Shown: positions 17,487-26,825 of the stretch, in pieces
How positions within the stretch are numbered: the first letter of the stretch is position 1
How the letters are laid out: every line of letters starts with the position of its first letter
Assembly: GCF_052118845.1 (NCBI RefSeq)
Contig: NZ_JBQKGJ010000014.1
Coordinates: 16,606 to 80,605, forward strand
DNA length: 64,000 bases
Source of the DNA: Bilifractor sp002394235
Lineage (GTDB): Bacteria > Bacillota > Clostridia > Lachnospirales > Lachnospiraceae
Reading direction: 5' to 3'
Notes under the pieces: model-generated
What the model saw: the letters and a program-made list of their open reading frames with translations, nothing else
Told to the model about the DNA's origin: nothing
Database searches by the model: none
Made by a program: the position numbers and the translations under genes

Positions 17487-18170
17487 ATGTCAGGAATATT
17501 ATATGGAATCGGAGTCGGACCCGGAGATCCGGAATTAATGACACTGAAGGCCTGCCGTATCCTCCGCGAAAACGAGGTCATCGCTGCTCCCGGCGAATCT
17601 GTGAAGGATACTGTCGCGTACAAAATCGCTGTGCAGGCAGTCCCGGAAATCGCGGACAAGGTGCTGCTGCCGATCTTCATGCCAATGGTCATGAACAAGG
17701 CCGAACAAATTGAGAATCACAAAAAGGGTGCCCGTCAGATCGAAAAGGTTCTTGACGAGGGAAAAAATGTCGTCTTTATCACTCTCGGGGATCCCACGAT
17801 TTACTCTACTTTCTCTTATGTACAGGAAATCGTAGAGGCGGACGGATATGAGACCGCCCTCGTCAGCGGGATCACCTCGTTCTGCGCCGCTGCCGCCACC
17901 CTGAACATACCGCTCACGGAGTGGACGGAGCAGCTTCATATCATTCCCGCGGTACATAAGCTGGATGTTCCCCTCGACCAGCCCGGAACCTACGTGCTGA
18001 TGAAATCTGGCAGCCATATGGACGCTGTCAAGGAAAATCTCCGTGCCTCGGGCAAAAAGGTTGAGATGGTCGAGAACTGCGGCATGCCGGGACAGAAGAT
18101 CTACCGTTCTCTGGATGAGATTCCCGATGACGCGGGATATTTTTCACTGATCGTCGCAAAGGAAAAATGA
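17487..18170 (+). CDS. cbiL: Precorrin-2/cobalt-precorrin-2 C20-methyltransferase
   Basis: A 227-residue SAM-dependent methyltransferase of the tetrapyrrole methylase family. GIGVGPGDPELMTLKA at the start is the SAM loop, and the pattern with ITLGDPTIYSTFSYV near residue 100 is CbiL/CobI. It methylates C20 of (cobalt-)precorrin-2, committing the pathway to cobalamin. Because an anaerobic chelatase (CbiK) lies in the same operon, the cobalt-early route is likely. The start has TAAGGAG upstream. It is the first gene after the riboswitch; its stop overlaps the next start (ATGA). Confidence 0.92.
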   Translation: MSGILYGIGVGPGDPELMTLKACRILRENEVIAAPGESVKDTVAYKIAVQAVPEIADKVLLPIFMPMVMNKAEQIENHKKGARQIEKVLDEGKNVVFITLGDPTIYSTFSYVQEIVEADGYETALVSGITSFCAAAATLNIPLTEWTEQLHIIPAVHKLDVPLDQPGTYVLMKSGSHMDAVKENLRASGKKVEMVENCGMPGQKIYRSLDEIPDDAGYFSLIVAKEK

Positions 18171-19408
18171 ACAAGCTTCCATTAAAAAACAACCTGCGAA
18201 GGGTACTTGCCGTCCTCTTTCTGGCTCTGATGACCACAGCCGCATCGTTCGGCCCCATATCTGTTTCTGCTGATCAGGAACACAGCGACGTGGCGGGAAG
18301 TGGAGAGACCGTTTCCTCCAGGCCTGTCGGCCGATACGGAATGACACCGATCAGTGGAAGCGATGTCAATGATGGCACCTACGATATCGACGTCGATGTC
18401 AGCTCACAGTTTTTCCGGATTGACTCCTGCAAACTGACAATCAAAGACGGAAAAATGACCGCAGCCATCCAGCTTGATACCTTTTCCTACTCGCTGATCT
18501 ATAACGGAACCGGGAAAGAAGCCGCCAAGGCCGATGCTTCTGATTACATTGAAATCACTGAGGATAAAGAAGGCTATGCCTCCTTCACGATTCCGGTGGA
18601 CGCGCTGGATAAGCAGATTTCCATTGCGTCCTTCAGCACACGGAAGAGCAAATGGTACGACCGGACAATCCTGTTTGACGCGACCTCTCTGCCAGCATCA
18701 AGCCTTCGCGTGACTCTGCCGGACTATGATGCCATCGAGGACGGCCTGAAGGCAATCGGCTACGACACGGATAAGCTTGACGCGGCCAGCGATCTCGCTA
18801 AAGCCAAACGAGACACTTCTGGCACTGCCGGTTCTTCTTCAGAGAGCACTTCCACAGACAAAGAGCCCTCCTCAGATGTTTCCGCAGACACAGGCGAAAG
18901 CCTGTCCTCAGTCTCGGCTTCCTCTGCCGGATCCCCGCCGGACGCCCCCGCCGAAAGCGGGAACGCCGTATCGGTTGACCGGAAAGACGGCGAGTATTCC
19001 ATCGAGGTCAACATGACCGGCGGAAGCGGGAGAGCAAGTGTCACCTCACCCACCCTTCTGATCATCCGGAACGGAAAGGCATACGCTAAGCTTTACTGGA
19101 GCAGCACCTACTACGACTACATGATTGTTGACGGCGTCAAATACCAGAACAACACCAGAGACGGCGGAACCTCTACCTTTATCATTCCGATCACCTCCAT
19201 GGACGCGCCCGTACCGGTGATTGCCGACACAACCGCCATGGGGGATCCTGTGGAAATCAGCTATCAGCTCACCTTCTATGCGGACACAATCGGAAGCAGG
19301 AATCTTGTTCCACAAATTGCAACGAGGAGGGTGCTCATTGTCGCCCTGTTTATCATCCTGGCCGGCGCTGTCCTCAGCTTCCTCACCCGGAAGACCCGGT
19401 ATCGCTGA
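18167..19408 (+). CDS. Secreted, membrane-anchored protein with two NEAT-like domains
   Basis: A 413-residue surface protein. Residues 1-36 are a signal peptide (ending PISVSA). Two related beta-rich repeats follow, at about 60-190 and 265-375. Both start with DGxY/I-D/E-V-x-V and hold a tyrosine-rich strand (TFSYSLIYNG; YWSSTYYDYMIVDG) like the YxxxY heme/metal-complex site of NEAT domains, then a FTIPVDALD or FIIPITSMD strand. A Ser/Ala/Pro linker joins them. A C-terminal helix (residues 388-405) plus Arg/Lys ends the protein. Translational coupling to cbiL and riboswitch control suggest binding of a corrinoid, heme or cobalt complex; this is inference. Similar proteins are annotated near iron or cobalamin ABC transporters. 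Confidence 0.7.
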   Translation: MNKLPLKNNLRRVLAVLFLALMTTAASFGPISVSADQEHSDVAGSGETVSSRPVGRYGMTPISGSDVNDGTYDIDVDVSSQFFRIDSCKLTIKDGKMTAAIQLDTFSYSLIYNGTGKEAAKADASDYIEITEDKEGYASFTIPVDALDKQISIASFSTRKSKWYDRTILFDATSLPASSLRVTLPDYDAIEDGLKAIGYDTDKLDAASDLAKAKRDTSGTAGSSSESTSTDKEPSSDVSADTGESLSSVSASSAGSPPDAPAESGNAVSVDRKDGEYSIEVNMTGGSGRASVTSPTLLIIRNGKAYAKLYWSSTYYDYMIVDGVKYQNNTRDGGTSTFIIPITSMDAPVPVIADTTAMGDPVEISYQLTFYADTIGSRNLVPQIATRRVLIVALFIILAGAVLSFLTRKTRYR

Positions 19409-19419
19409 GCCGCGCGCAC

Positions 19420-19540
19420 GGGACGGAGCCGTTGCTCTCAGCACCTAAAACAGTGTGATGCGACGCTCTCCGAGCCAAAGAGCAGTACAAAGCGACATTC
19501 TCCGCACCAAAAGCAATGTGAAACGGTACTCTCCGGACGA
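19420..19540 (+). repeat. 31-32-bp imperfect tandem repeat
   Basis: Units at 19451-19482, 19483-19513 and 19514-19540 share the pattern CARTRNRAWRCGRYRYTCTCCG; a weaker unit precedes 19451. The array fills the gap between the NEAT-like gene and the ABC transporter. Confidence 0.7.
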
Positions 19541-19581
19541 TTTTTCAGCAGCCAGATAATCAGAAATATCGGATATACGAA

Positions 19582-20427
19582 ATGATCGAATTACAAAATC
19601 TCACAAAAAAATTTGATGACTTCACTGCCGTGGACCATCTCAATCTGACGATAAATACCGGAGAATTTTTCGGTCTTCTCGGCTCCAACGGTGCCGGTAA
19701 GACAACGACCATCAGCATGATCTCGACGGTCCTTCTTCCTACGGAGGGAGAGATTCTGATCGACGGCGAAAAAGTCACCCGCAAATCCTCGGCGCAGAAA
19801 CGAAAGCTTTCCATCGTCACCCAGGAATACTCCATGCGCCAGGACATGACCATGGATGAGGTTATGGAATATCAGGGCAGACTCTACTATATGCCCCGCA
19901 AGGTCATTCGCCGGAAAACCGATGAGCTGCTCGAATTCGCCGGTCTCATCGACTACCGCAGGCGCATTGTCCGGCATCTGTCCGGCGGCATGAAACGCAA
20001 GCTGATGATCTGCCGGGCGCTGATGACGGATCCCGGGATCATCCTTCTAGATGAGCCCACCGCAGGCATGGACGCCTTTGCGAGGCGGCAGATGTGGGAA
20101 CTTCTGAGGAAGCTGCAGCGCCAGAACATCACAATTATCCTGACCACGCATTATATCGAGGAAGCAGAGGCGCTCTGCGACCGGGTTGCCTTTCTTCACA
20201 AAGGCAAACTGGACGTTGTTGACACTCCCTCAAATCTCATCCTTTCCCTTGGAAAATACGCTGTCGATGAAGCCACCGATGAGGGACAGAAGAGCCATTT
20301 CTTCTCCGACCGAAGGTCAGCAATTGATTATCTGGATGGACTCGACCCTGACGCTACGGCGTCTCTTCGCAGGACCACCCTTGAGGATGCATTTGTGGAA
20401 CGCATCGGGAACCGAATTCGCAGATGA
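19582..20427 (+). CDS. ABC transporter ATP-binding protein (DrrA/NodI type)
   Basis: A 281-residue ATPase subunit with Walker A LLGSNGAGKTTT (near residue 36), signature LSGGMKRKLMICRAL, Walker B IILLDEPTAGMD and the H-loop TTHYIEEAEALCDR. This type drives ABC-2 membrane proteins that usually export drugs, lipids or polysaccharides. The next gene is its permease. Its position between the NEAT-like protein and cbiK, probably on the riboswitch transcript, suggests movement of a metal, corrin or porphyrin-type substrate; direction and substrate are unknown. Confidence 0.9.
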   Translation: MIELQNLTKKFDDFTAVDHLNLTINTGEFFGLLGSNGAGKTTTISMISTVLLPTEGEILIDGEKVTRKSSAQKRKLSIVTQEYSMRQDMTMDEVMEYQGRLYYMPRKVIRRKTDELLEFAGLIDYRRRIVRHLSGGMKRKLMICRALMTDPGIILLDEPTAGMDAFARRQMWELLRKLQRQNITIILTTHYIEEAEALCDRVAFLHKGKLDVVDTPSNLILSLGKYAVDEATDEGQKSHFFSDRRSAIDYLDGLDPDATASLRRTTLEDAFVERIGNRIRR

Positions 20428-20508
20428 TGGCAGAAGTGAACCAATGGATTTCCTTATAACACCGACAACGATAGCAAAGCGGGCGTACGAACAGACAGGA
20501 AAGAACGA

Positions 20509-21240
20509 ATGGGAATAATTACCGTATTATGGGAAAAATGGGCGGAGTTCAAGCGGGATTTTTTCAAGATCACGCTGGCATCCATGATCTCGCCCCTGAT
20601 GTATCTGATCATATTCGGCCTCGGCATACAGGCAACCTCGCACGGAGAACCGTACCTCAACTACCTGATTCCCGGCATCGTAGCCATGTCCACTATGACC
20701 GGAAGCTTCAGCGCGGTGGCCCAGAACATGAGCGTTCAGCGGCTGTATGAGAAAGCACTCGATCAGGTGATGATTTCGCCGACGCCCCTGTGGCAATTCA
20801 TCGCGGGACAGATTATCGGCGGCGCACTCCGCGGGATGTACGCATCCTGCATCATCCTGCTTCTCACCATGTCGATCCGGACGGGACTGATCTTCAACTG
20901 GAAATCCTTCCTGATCATGTTCCTGAACGGCATGGTTTTTTCAACGATGGCTCTGGTTCTGTCCTTTCTGGCAAAAAGCTACTCCGACGCACCGAGATAC
21001 AACGCCTACATCATCGTTCCCATGTCGTTTCTGTGCAATACCTTCTTCTCGACGGATCAGATGCCTGCCGCTTTCCGGTATTTTGTGGGATTTCTCCCGC
21101 TGTCCCAGGCGAGCAACATGATCCGGAGTATTTCAGCCGGAATCGATCCGGGCTGGGGCGGGGTTGTCATTCTGCTGATCTATCAGGCAGCCTTCACCCT
21201 GCTCTCCGTCCTGTTTATTTACAAAAAGAAAAACCTGTAA
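20509..21240 (+). CDS. ABC-2 type permease
   Basis: A 243-residue integral membrane protein with about six hydrophobic helices, starting with the cytoplasmic WEKWAEFKRDFFKI segment and ISPLMYLIIFGLGI, typical of ABC-2 permeases (DrrB, NodJ). The motif FLPLSQASNMIRSI near residue 188 is the family's late amphipathic segment. It works with the ATPase encoded upstream. A 26-base gap separates it from cbiK. Confidence 0.88.
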   Translation: MGIITVLWEKWAEFKRDFFKITLASMISPLMYLIIFGLGIQATSHGEPYLNYLIPGIVAMSTMTGSFSAVAQNMSVQRLYEKALDQVMISPTPLWQFIAGQIIGGALRGMYASCIILLLTMSIRTGLIFNWKSFLIMFLNGMVFSTMALVLSFLAKSYSDAPRYNAYIIVPMSFLCNTFFSTDQMPAAFRYFVGFLPLSQASNMIRSISAGIDPGWGGVVILLIYQAAFTLLSVLFIYKKKNL

Positions 21241-21266
21241 GGCGCCTTCGCCGGAAAGGAAATACA

Positions 21267-22097
21267 ATGTCTGATAAAGCGATCCTTGTTGCAAGCTTCG
21301 GCACTCTCCAGGAAGACAGTCAGAGAAAATCGATTGGCGCTCTCGAGACAGAGGCCGCATCTTTTTTCTCTGACAGAACTCTTTACCGCGCCTGGACAAG
21401 TGCCTTTATCCGGAAACGTCTGTTATCCTCCGGCCGCACGCCGGCAGACAGCACAGAAGAGGCTATTGCGCGGATGCTTCGCGACGGAATCCGGGATGTG
21501 CTCGTACTCCCCGCATTCGTATTCGAGGGAAAGGAGTATAGAGATCTCTGCGCCCGGTTCGCGGATATTCAGAAAGGGGAAAAAACGAAAGCCGGGAATT
21601 CCTCTGCGTCCGCTAAGTTTGAAAAAGTCCGCATCGCCAGACCGCTTCTCAGTTCCGATGAGGATCTGGACGATATCATCCGCTTTCTCACGGACAGCTT
21701 CCCCTGCCGCAAAGATGATGAAGCCGTCATCCTCATGGGCCACGGTACCACCTATGGGCTCGGCGGAATCTATTCCACGCTTGATCGGGAACTTGAGAAG
21801 CGGGGGCTTCAAAACATCATGCTTGGCACCATCGATTCCCCGGAAATCGGATTTGATCATGTGCTCTCTGAACTGCAGACAGCTGCCAAAAACGGATGCC
21901 ACATCCATCATCTCATCCTGATGCCCTTTCTGATGACTGCGGGAAATCATGTGATCGTCGACATGGCCGGAAACCAGCCGGATTCCTGGAAGTCCCGGCT
22001 TGAAAACGCCGGATATGAGGTCACCTGCGTCCTGCAGGGTCTCGGCGAATCAGAGGCGATTCGCCGCCTGCTGATCCTGCATGCCCTTGGTAAGTAA
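21267..22097 (+). CDS. cbiK: Anaerobic sirohydrochlorin cobaltochelatase
   Basis: A 276-residue class II chelatase that inserts Co2+ into sirohydrochlorin. The N-terminus KAILVASFGTLQEDSQ is CbiK-type. Metal-ligand candidates are the His in ILMGHGT, the Glu in GTIDSPE and the His in TAGNHVIVDMAG, matching the His-Glu-His set of the Salmonella enzyme. The ATG 21267 was chosen because GGAAAGGAA lies just upstream; a longer open frame to 20790 overlaps the permease and has no ribosome site. Such chelatases can also load iron, which would allow siroheme synthesis in a genome where no separate ferrochelatase is visible. Confidence 0.92.
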   Translation: MSDKAILVASFGTLQEDSQRKSIGALETEAASFFSDRTLYRAWTSAFIRKRLLSSGRTPADSTEEAIARMLRDGIRDVLVLPAFVFEGKEYRDLCARFADIQKGEKTKAGNSSASAKFEKVRIARPLLSSDEDLDDIIRFLTDSFPCRKDDEAVILMGHGTTYGLGGIYSTLDRELEKRGLQNIMLGTIDSPEIGFDHVLSELQTAAKNGCHIHHLILMPFLMTAGNHVIVDMAGNQPDSWKSRLENAGYEVTCVLQGLGESEAIRRLLILHALGK

Positions 22098-22109
22098 GTG
22101 AGGTAAGTT

Positions 22110-23357
22110 ATGATTCAGATGGTCGGAACGGACCATACACTGGCACCCGTCAATGTCAGGTCCTTTTTCTCCTTTACAAAAGAGGAGAGTATACAATTCA
22201 TGACACAGATCCAGATAGATCTGAAAGCAGACGGCGTACTGCTTTTGTCCACATGCAACCGGATGGAGCTGTGGGTCAGCACGGACCGCGAAGAGCCGGA
22301 CAACCTTCTCCATGAGATCTGCCTGTTCAAGGATGTGAACGAGGAGAGATACCGCGGCTATTTTCAGGGACGCACCGATGAGGAAGCTGTGGAGCATCTC
22401 TTTGCTCTCACCTGCGGACTAAAATCCGCTATCCTCGCGGAGGACCAGATTCTCACTCAGGTCAAATCCTCCCTCTCGTTTGCCCGGGAGAACTATTTTA
22501 CGGACAGCGTCATCGAAGTTCTGTTCCGGATGGCCGTGACCGCCGCAAAGAAAGTCAAGACAAACGTGACCTTCACCCATGCCGATTCCACTGCCATCGA
22601 GCAGGCCGTATCCATGCTGAAGGAACAGCGATTCAACTTCAAAGGCGCGAACTGCATGGTCATCGGAAATGGCGAATACGGAAAAATCGCCGCCAGCACT
22701 CTCGTCAAAAGCGGAGCCAATGTCACGGTAACGGTCCGCCAGTATCACCGCGGCCATGTGGAAATCCCTGCAGGATGCAGCCGCATCAATTACGGCGACC
22801 GCATGCAGTATCTTCCGGAGTGCGACCTCGTAGTCAGCGCCACAACCAGTCCCCACCTCACCATTGAATATGATGATCTTCTGGGCATGCACCCGGACCA
22901 CCCGATCATTCTGATCGATTTCGCGATCCCTCAGGACATCGATCCCCGCATTTCTCATCTGAAGAGCTTCACGCTCTACAATATTGATGACTTTCATTCG
23001 GATGCGGACCCCGAAAATGAAGCCAATCGGGCTGCGTATCGGCAGGCGCGGGAAATCCTTGCCGAAGAAGAAAACGAGTTCTGGTTCTGGATGAATGACC
23101 GCGATCTTGTGCCGAGGATTCACCGGATCAAGGATCAGGCGGTGGAGGACTACAACCTCCGGATGCGAAAGATCATCCGAAAGCTTCCCCTCACCGGAGA
23201 AGAGCAGATGGTGCTTAACGGAGACATGGATCGTGCCGTCGGAAAAGTAATTGCCAAGCTGATCTTTGACCTTCAGGATCATCTGCCCGACCATGAATTC
23301 CGGGAATGCGTCGCAGGGATGGAGAAGGTTTTTGAAAAGGAGGATGATAACTCATGA
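22110..23357 (+). CDS. hemA: Glutamyl-tRNA reductase
   Basis: A 415-residue NADPH enzyme that reduces Glu-tRNA(Glu) to glutamate-1-semialdehyde, the entry to tetrapyrroles in the C5 route. The active-site Cys is in LLSTCNRMELWV (near residue 50); LKSAILAEDQILTQVKSS and the NADP-binding CMVIGNGEYGKIAASTLVKSG follow. It lies 12 bases after cbiK and overlaps the next gene by four bases. The end of the protein is somewhat shorter in the dimerisation domain than in E. coli but normal for Clostridia. Confidence 0.94.
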   Translation: MIQMVGTDHTLAPVNVRSFFSFTKEESIQFMTQIQIDLKADGVLLLSTCNRMELWVSTDREEPDNLLHEICLFKDVNEERYRGYFQGRTDEEAVEHLFALTCGLKSAILAEDQILTQVKSSLSFARENYFTDSVIEVLFRMAVTAAKKVKTNVTFTHADSTAIEQAVSMLKEQRFNFKGANCMVIGNGEYGKIAASTLVKSGANVTVTVRQYHRGHVEIPAGCSRINYGDRMQYLPECDLVVSATTSPHLTIEYDDLLGMHPDHPIILIDFAIPQDIDPRISHLKSFTLYNIDDFHSDADPENEANRAAYRQAREILAEEENEFWFWMNDRDLVPRIHRIKDQAVEDYNLRMRKIIRKLPLTGEEQMVLNGDMDRAVGKVIAKLIFDLQDHLPDHEFRECVAGMEKVFEKEDDNS

Positions 23358-23866
23358 GCACCCCTCAGGGAAAACCGTTTTTTCCGGTATTTCTTGATTT
23401 ATCCGAAAAAAAAGTTGTCGTCGTCGGCGGCGGATCCATTGCGGAGCGCCGGATTCTTACCCTGTCCGGCTTTGTCGGCAGCATCACCGTGATAGCGCCG
23501 GAAGTCACCGATGCCATCAGCCGGATCACTTCCGGTACGCAGCAGGCACCGGTAACCTGGATTCAGAAATCCTATGAGCGCACCGATATCATGGATGCGG
23601 ACCTTGTACTTGCCTGCACCGATGACCCTGATCTGAACAACGACATCTATGTCGCCTGCAAGTGTCTCGGAATCATGGTCAATGACTGCAGCGACAAGAA
23701 CAAATGCGATTTTTACTTTCCAAGCGTTGTAAAAAAGGACGGCATCGTCGTCGGCATCAACGCAGGAGGCACGGACCATCACCGTGTCAAGGCTGTCCGT
23801 CAGCGGGTAGAAGAGGCCCTTCAATGCAAGACCTCCCTCTATTCCGATGACCCCACGGACCGCTAA
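23354..23866 (+). CDS. Precorrin-2 dehydrogenase (CysG N-terminal/Met8-like)
   Basis: A 170-residue NAD-dependent enzyme that oxidises precorrin-2 to sirohydrochlorin. The Rossmann loop is KVVVVGGGSIAERRI (near residue 20); ACTDDPDLNNDIYVACK and NDCSDKNKCDFYFPSVV are the typical following motifs. It ends after this domain, so no methyltransferase is fused as in full CysG. Iron or cobalt insertion is probably left to CbiK. It overlaps hemA by four bases. Confidence 0.9.
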   Translation: MSTPQGKPFFPVFLDLSEKKVVVVGGGSIAERRILTLSGFVGSITVIAPEVTDAISRITSGTQQAPVTWIQKSYERTDIMDADLVLACTDDPDLNNDIYVACKCLGIMVNDCSDKNKCDFYFPSVVKKDGIVVGINAGGTDHHRVKAVRQRVEEALQCKTSLYSDDPTDR

Positions 23867-24040
23867 GTCCGTTCTCCGCCAGCAAGACGAGAACCGCTAT
23901 GTCCGTTCTTCCGCCACCGGCATGAAAACCGCCATGTCCGTTCTTCCGCCACCGGCATGAGAACCGCCATGTCCGTTCTTCCGCCACCGGGACGAGAACC
24001 GGTAAGTTTGTTATTTGCCAGCGGTACGAGGGCGTCGAGC
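23867..24040 (+). repeat. 35-bp tandem repeat, about 4.5 copies
   Basis: Units at 23867-23900, 23901-23935, 23936-23970 and 23971-24005 start GTCCGTTCT and end GAACCGCYAT or similar; a degraded fifth starts at 24006. Units two and three differ by a single base. The end of the preceding gene (GGACCGCTAA) resembles the unit end, so the array may have grown from there. Confidence 0.93.
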
Positions 24041-24115
24041 AGGCGCATACTGCGCCGGCCATGTATATCCATCATATTCAAACATCTGATATCTGTCATG
24101 AAAGAGCATCCAATT

Positions 24116-25102
24116 ATGAAGAAACGAAAATTAATAATAGGAAGCCGTGAGAGTACGCTTGCGGTGGTACAGAGCAATCTCGTTATTCAATATCTGAACA
24201 AGGCTCATCCGGAGCTGGATACCGAACTTCTGACCATGAAGACGACCGGAGATAAAATCCTCGACCGCCGTCTCGACCAGATCGGCGGAAAAGGGCTCTT
24301 CGTCAAGGAGCTCGACAAGGCTCTCCTGGAACATCGGAGCGACTACTCGGTTCACAGCCTCAAGGATCTTCCCATGGAAGTACCGGATGAGCTTCCGGTC
24401 GTCGCTTATTCCAGGCGGGAAGACCCCAGGGATGTGCTCGTCCTTCCGAAAGGTCAGACAGAGCCGGATCTCACAAAACCGATCGGGACCTCCTCGCTCC
24501 GAAGAATTCTGCAGCTGAAAAAGCTGTTCCCGGGTGCCGTCTTCCAGAGCGTGCGCGGCAATCTTCAGACCCGCCTCCGAAAGCTCGACGACGGACAGTA
24601 TGGCGCCATCGTACTCGCCGCCGCAGGCATGAAACGTCTCGGTATGCAGGACCGGATCAGCCGTTATTTTTCGGTCGATGAGGTGATTCCCTCTGCCGGT
24701 CAGGCCATACTGGCTGTACAGGGCAGAAGAGGAGAGGACTCCTCTGTATTTGACGATTTTGCGGACGAGGATTCCTTCTATGCCGCAACCTGCGAGCGGG
24801 CGTTCGTCCGTTATCTGAACGGAGGCTGTTCCTCGCCCATCGCTGCTCACGCCACTGTCTACGCGAACGAAGACGCTTTTCGGAAAGCCCTCGGGGACAA
24901 GGCGCCGGAGCTTTTTCACGCCCCTGAAGCAGGCATGGATCCCGAAAAAGCCGCAAGCGGAAGTCAGAAACTGATCTACCTCCGCGGATTGTACTACAGC
25001 GAAGAGACCGGCAGGTATTCCACCGGTGCCGCTGCTGCGCGCGCCGGCGATTCAGCCGCTCTTGGCATCGCTCTCGCTCGGAAACTTCAGGCAGAGATCT
25101 GA
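24116..25102 (+). CDS. hemC: Porphobilinogen deaminase (hydroxymethylbilane synthase)
   Basis: A 328-residue enzyme that joins four porphobilinogens. The sequence starts KKRKLIIGSRESTLAVVQ, with KTTGDKILDRRLDQIGGKGLFVKELDKALL, HSLKDLPMEVPDELP and the dipyrromethane-cofactor Cys in YLNGGCSSPIAAHATV. The ATG at 24116 was chosen from the family N-terminus; the ribosome site (GAAAGAG) is weak. The frame stays open to 23957 through the tandem repeat, which is not believed to be coding. Confidence 0.93.
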   Translation: MKKRKLIIGSRESTLAVVQSNLVIQYLNKAHPELDTELLTMKTTGDKILDRRLDQIGGKGLFVKELDKALLEHRSDYSVHSLKDLPMEVPDELPVVAYSRREDPRDVLVLPKGQTEPDLTKPIGTSSLRRILQLKKLFPGAVFQSVRGNLQTRLRKLDDGQYGAIVLAAAGMKRLGMQDRISRYFSVDEVIPSAGQAILAVQGRRGEDSSVFDDFADEDSFYAATCERAFVRYLNGGCSSPIAAHATVYANEDAFRKALGDKAPELFHAPEAGMDPEKAASGSQKLIYLRGLYYSEETGRYSTGAAAARAGDSAALGIALARKLQAEI

Positions 25103-25207
25103 AAACATAACGCCACGGACTTCAGGCGCAGATCCGCGAACATCACAGATCCAGGAAAATCGCAGATAAGAAAAGACACAATCGCAAGAAAGGTACGGAA
25201 TCAAGAA

Positions 25208-26719
25208 ATGAAGAAAGGTAAAGTATGGCTCGTAGGAGCCGGCCCCGGAGACCAGGGCCTGTTCACAATCAAGGGAAAAGAAGTCCTTCAGAATGCAGAT
25301 GTGGTGCTGTACGACAACCTCGTAGGTCCCGGTGTGCTTGCCATGATTCCCGACACCGCGCGCACCATCAATGTCGGAAAAAGGTCCAGCCACCACACCA
25401 TGCCTCAGTGGAAGATGAATGAGCTGATTCTGGAAGAAGCGCAGAAGGGGAACCGGGTGGTCCGCCTGAAGGGGGGAGATCCCTTCCTTTTCGGAAGAGG
25501 CGGAGAGGAACTGGAGCTCCTGGCCGAGAACGGCATCCCCTTTGAGGTCGTCCCCGGCATCACCTCGCCGATCGCGGTTCCCTCGTACAATGGCATTCCG
25601 GTCACGCACAGAGATTTCACCTCGTCCCTTCATATCATCACCGGACACAAAAAAGCCGGTGATGTCTATGACATCGATTTCCACGCCCTCGTACAGACAA
25701 AGGGAACCCTCGTTTTTCTCATGGGAATCGCCTCCCTCAAAGATATCTGCAAGGGACTTCTGGATGCCGGAATGGAACCGGACATGCCGGCAGCGGTTCT
25801 CCAGAAAGGTACCACGGCACGCCAGAAGAGAATCATCGCCACTGTCTCCACACTCCCGGATGAAGTAAAAAAGCAGGGTGTGGAGACACCGGCCATCATT
25901 GTGGTCGGCAGGGTCTGCACGCTGGCGGATACCTTCGAATGGTACGAGAAGCTTCCGCTCTCCGGCTTCCGGGTTCTTGTGACTCGTCCAAGAGGTCTCT
26001 CCTCCGAGATGGCCGCGAAGCTCAGAGCGCAGGGCGCTGACGTCCTTGAGGTTCCGTCCATCGCGACCGTTCCGATTGAAAACAATCTGAAGCTGATCCA
26101 CGCCATCCAGAACCTTCGGGACTATCAATGGATCGCCTTTACCAGTCCCAGCGGCGTCAAAATCTTCTTCGATCAGATGCGCACCTCAGAAGTAGACATC
26201 CGGAATCTCGCCGGTCTAAAAATTGCCTCCATCGGAAAGGGCACGGCTAAGGAGCTCGGAAAATACGGACTGATCCCCGACCTGATTCCTCCGCGCTTTG
26301 ACGGGGAAGCTCTCGGAGAATGGATCGCCCGCAAGGCAGATCCGGATGACCGGATTCTACTGCCGAGGGCGGAAATCGGCAGCAAGGCAATCCTTGAAAA
26401 ACTGAAGGACTTTGCTGTAGACGATATTCCTACCTATCACACCGTACCCCTTAAGTCTGAGGCCGTGAACGAAACAGAACTGTTTGAGCAAGGTGAGATC
26501 GACTGTGCCGCCTTCACCAGCTCCTCCGGCGTCAAGGCGTTCCTGGCCGCGAATCCCGACCTCGACATGAGCCTTGTAAAAGCCGCCTGCATCGGAAGGC
26601 AGACACAGGCTGCCGCTGACGCCGCCGGGATGGAGACCTTCTGCGCTGATAAAGCGACCATTGACAGCCTTCTGGAACTGATCATCCGGATACACGATCA
26701 CTACAGACAGAATGGCTGA
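25208..26719 (+). CDS. cobA-hemD: Fused uroporphyrinogen-III C-methyltransferase and uroporphyrinogen-III synthase
   Basis: A 503-residue two-domain protein. Residues 1-245 are CobA/SumT: VWLVGAGPGDQGLFTIKG, VVRLKGGDPFLFGRGGEE and PVTHRDFTSSLHIITGHK, which methylates uroporphyrinogen III twice to precorrin-2. Residues 255-500 are HemD, which cyclises hydroxymethylbilane: LVTRPRGLSSEMAAKLRAQGADVLEVP, FTSPSGVKIFF and FTSSSGVKAFL. The fusion is common in Clostridia. It sends the pathway straight to siroheme and cobalamin. It sits between hemC and hemB. Confidence 0.94.
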   Translation: MKKGKVWLVGAGPGDQGLFTIKGKEVLQNADVVLYDNLVGPGVLAMIPDTARTINVGKRSSHHTMPQWKMNELILEEAQKGNRVVRLKGGDPFLFGRGGEELELLAENGIPFEVVPGITSPIAVPSYNGIPVTHRDFTSSLHIITGHKKAGDVYDIDFHALVQTKGTLVFLMGIASLKDICKGLLDAGMEPDMPAAVLQKGTTARQKRIIATVSTLPDEVKKQGVETPAIIVVGRVCTLADTFEWYEKLPLSGFRVLVTRPRGLSSEMAAKLRAQGADVLEVPSIATVPIENNLKLIHAIQNLRDYQWIAFTSPSGVKIFFDQMRTSEVDIRNLAGLKIASIGKGTAKELGKYGLIPDLIPPRFDGEALGEWIARKADPDDRILLPRAEIGSKAILEKLKDFAVDDIPTYHTVPLKSEAVNETELFEQGEIDCAAFTSSSGVKAFLAANPDLDMSLVKAACIGRQTQAAADAAGMETFCADKATIDSLLELIIRIHDHYRQNG

Positions 26720-26825
26720 CACTCCGGCATTAGGGCCCATGTCCACAGAATTCTCTGACACACTGGCAACCGCTTCAGAAGCGTGCTATGATACGATTGA
26801 ATAAACAAGAAAAGAGGCAATTGCA

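Noticed and set aside
20790..21266. A long N-terminal extension of CbiK
   Set aside because: It overlaps the ABC permease in another frame; the ribosome site and family N-terminus fix the start at 21267.
23867..24040. A possible CRISPR array (35-bp repeats)
   Set aside because: The repeats are directly adjacent with no unique spacers, and no cas gene is near; it is a minisatellite.
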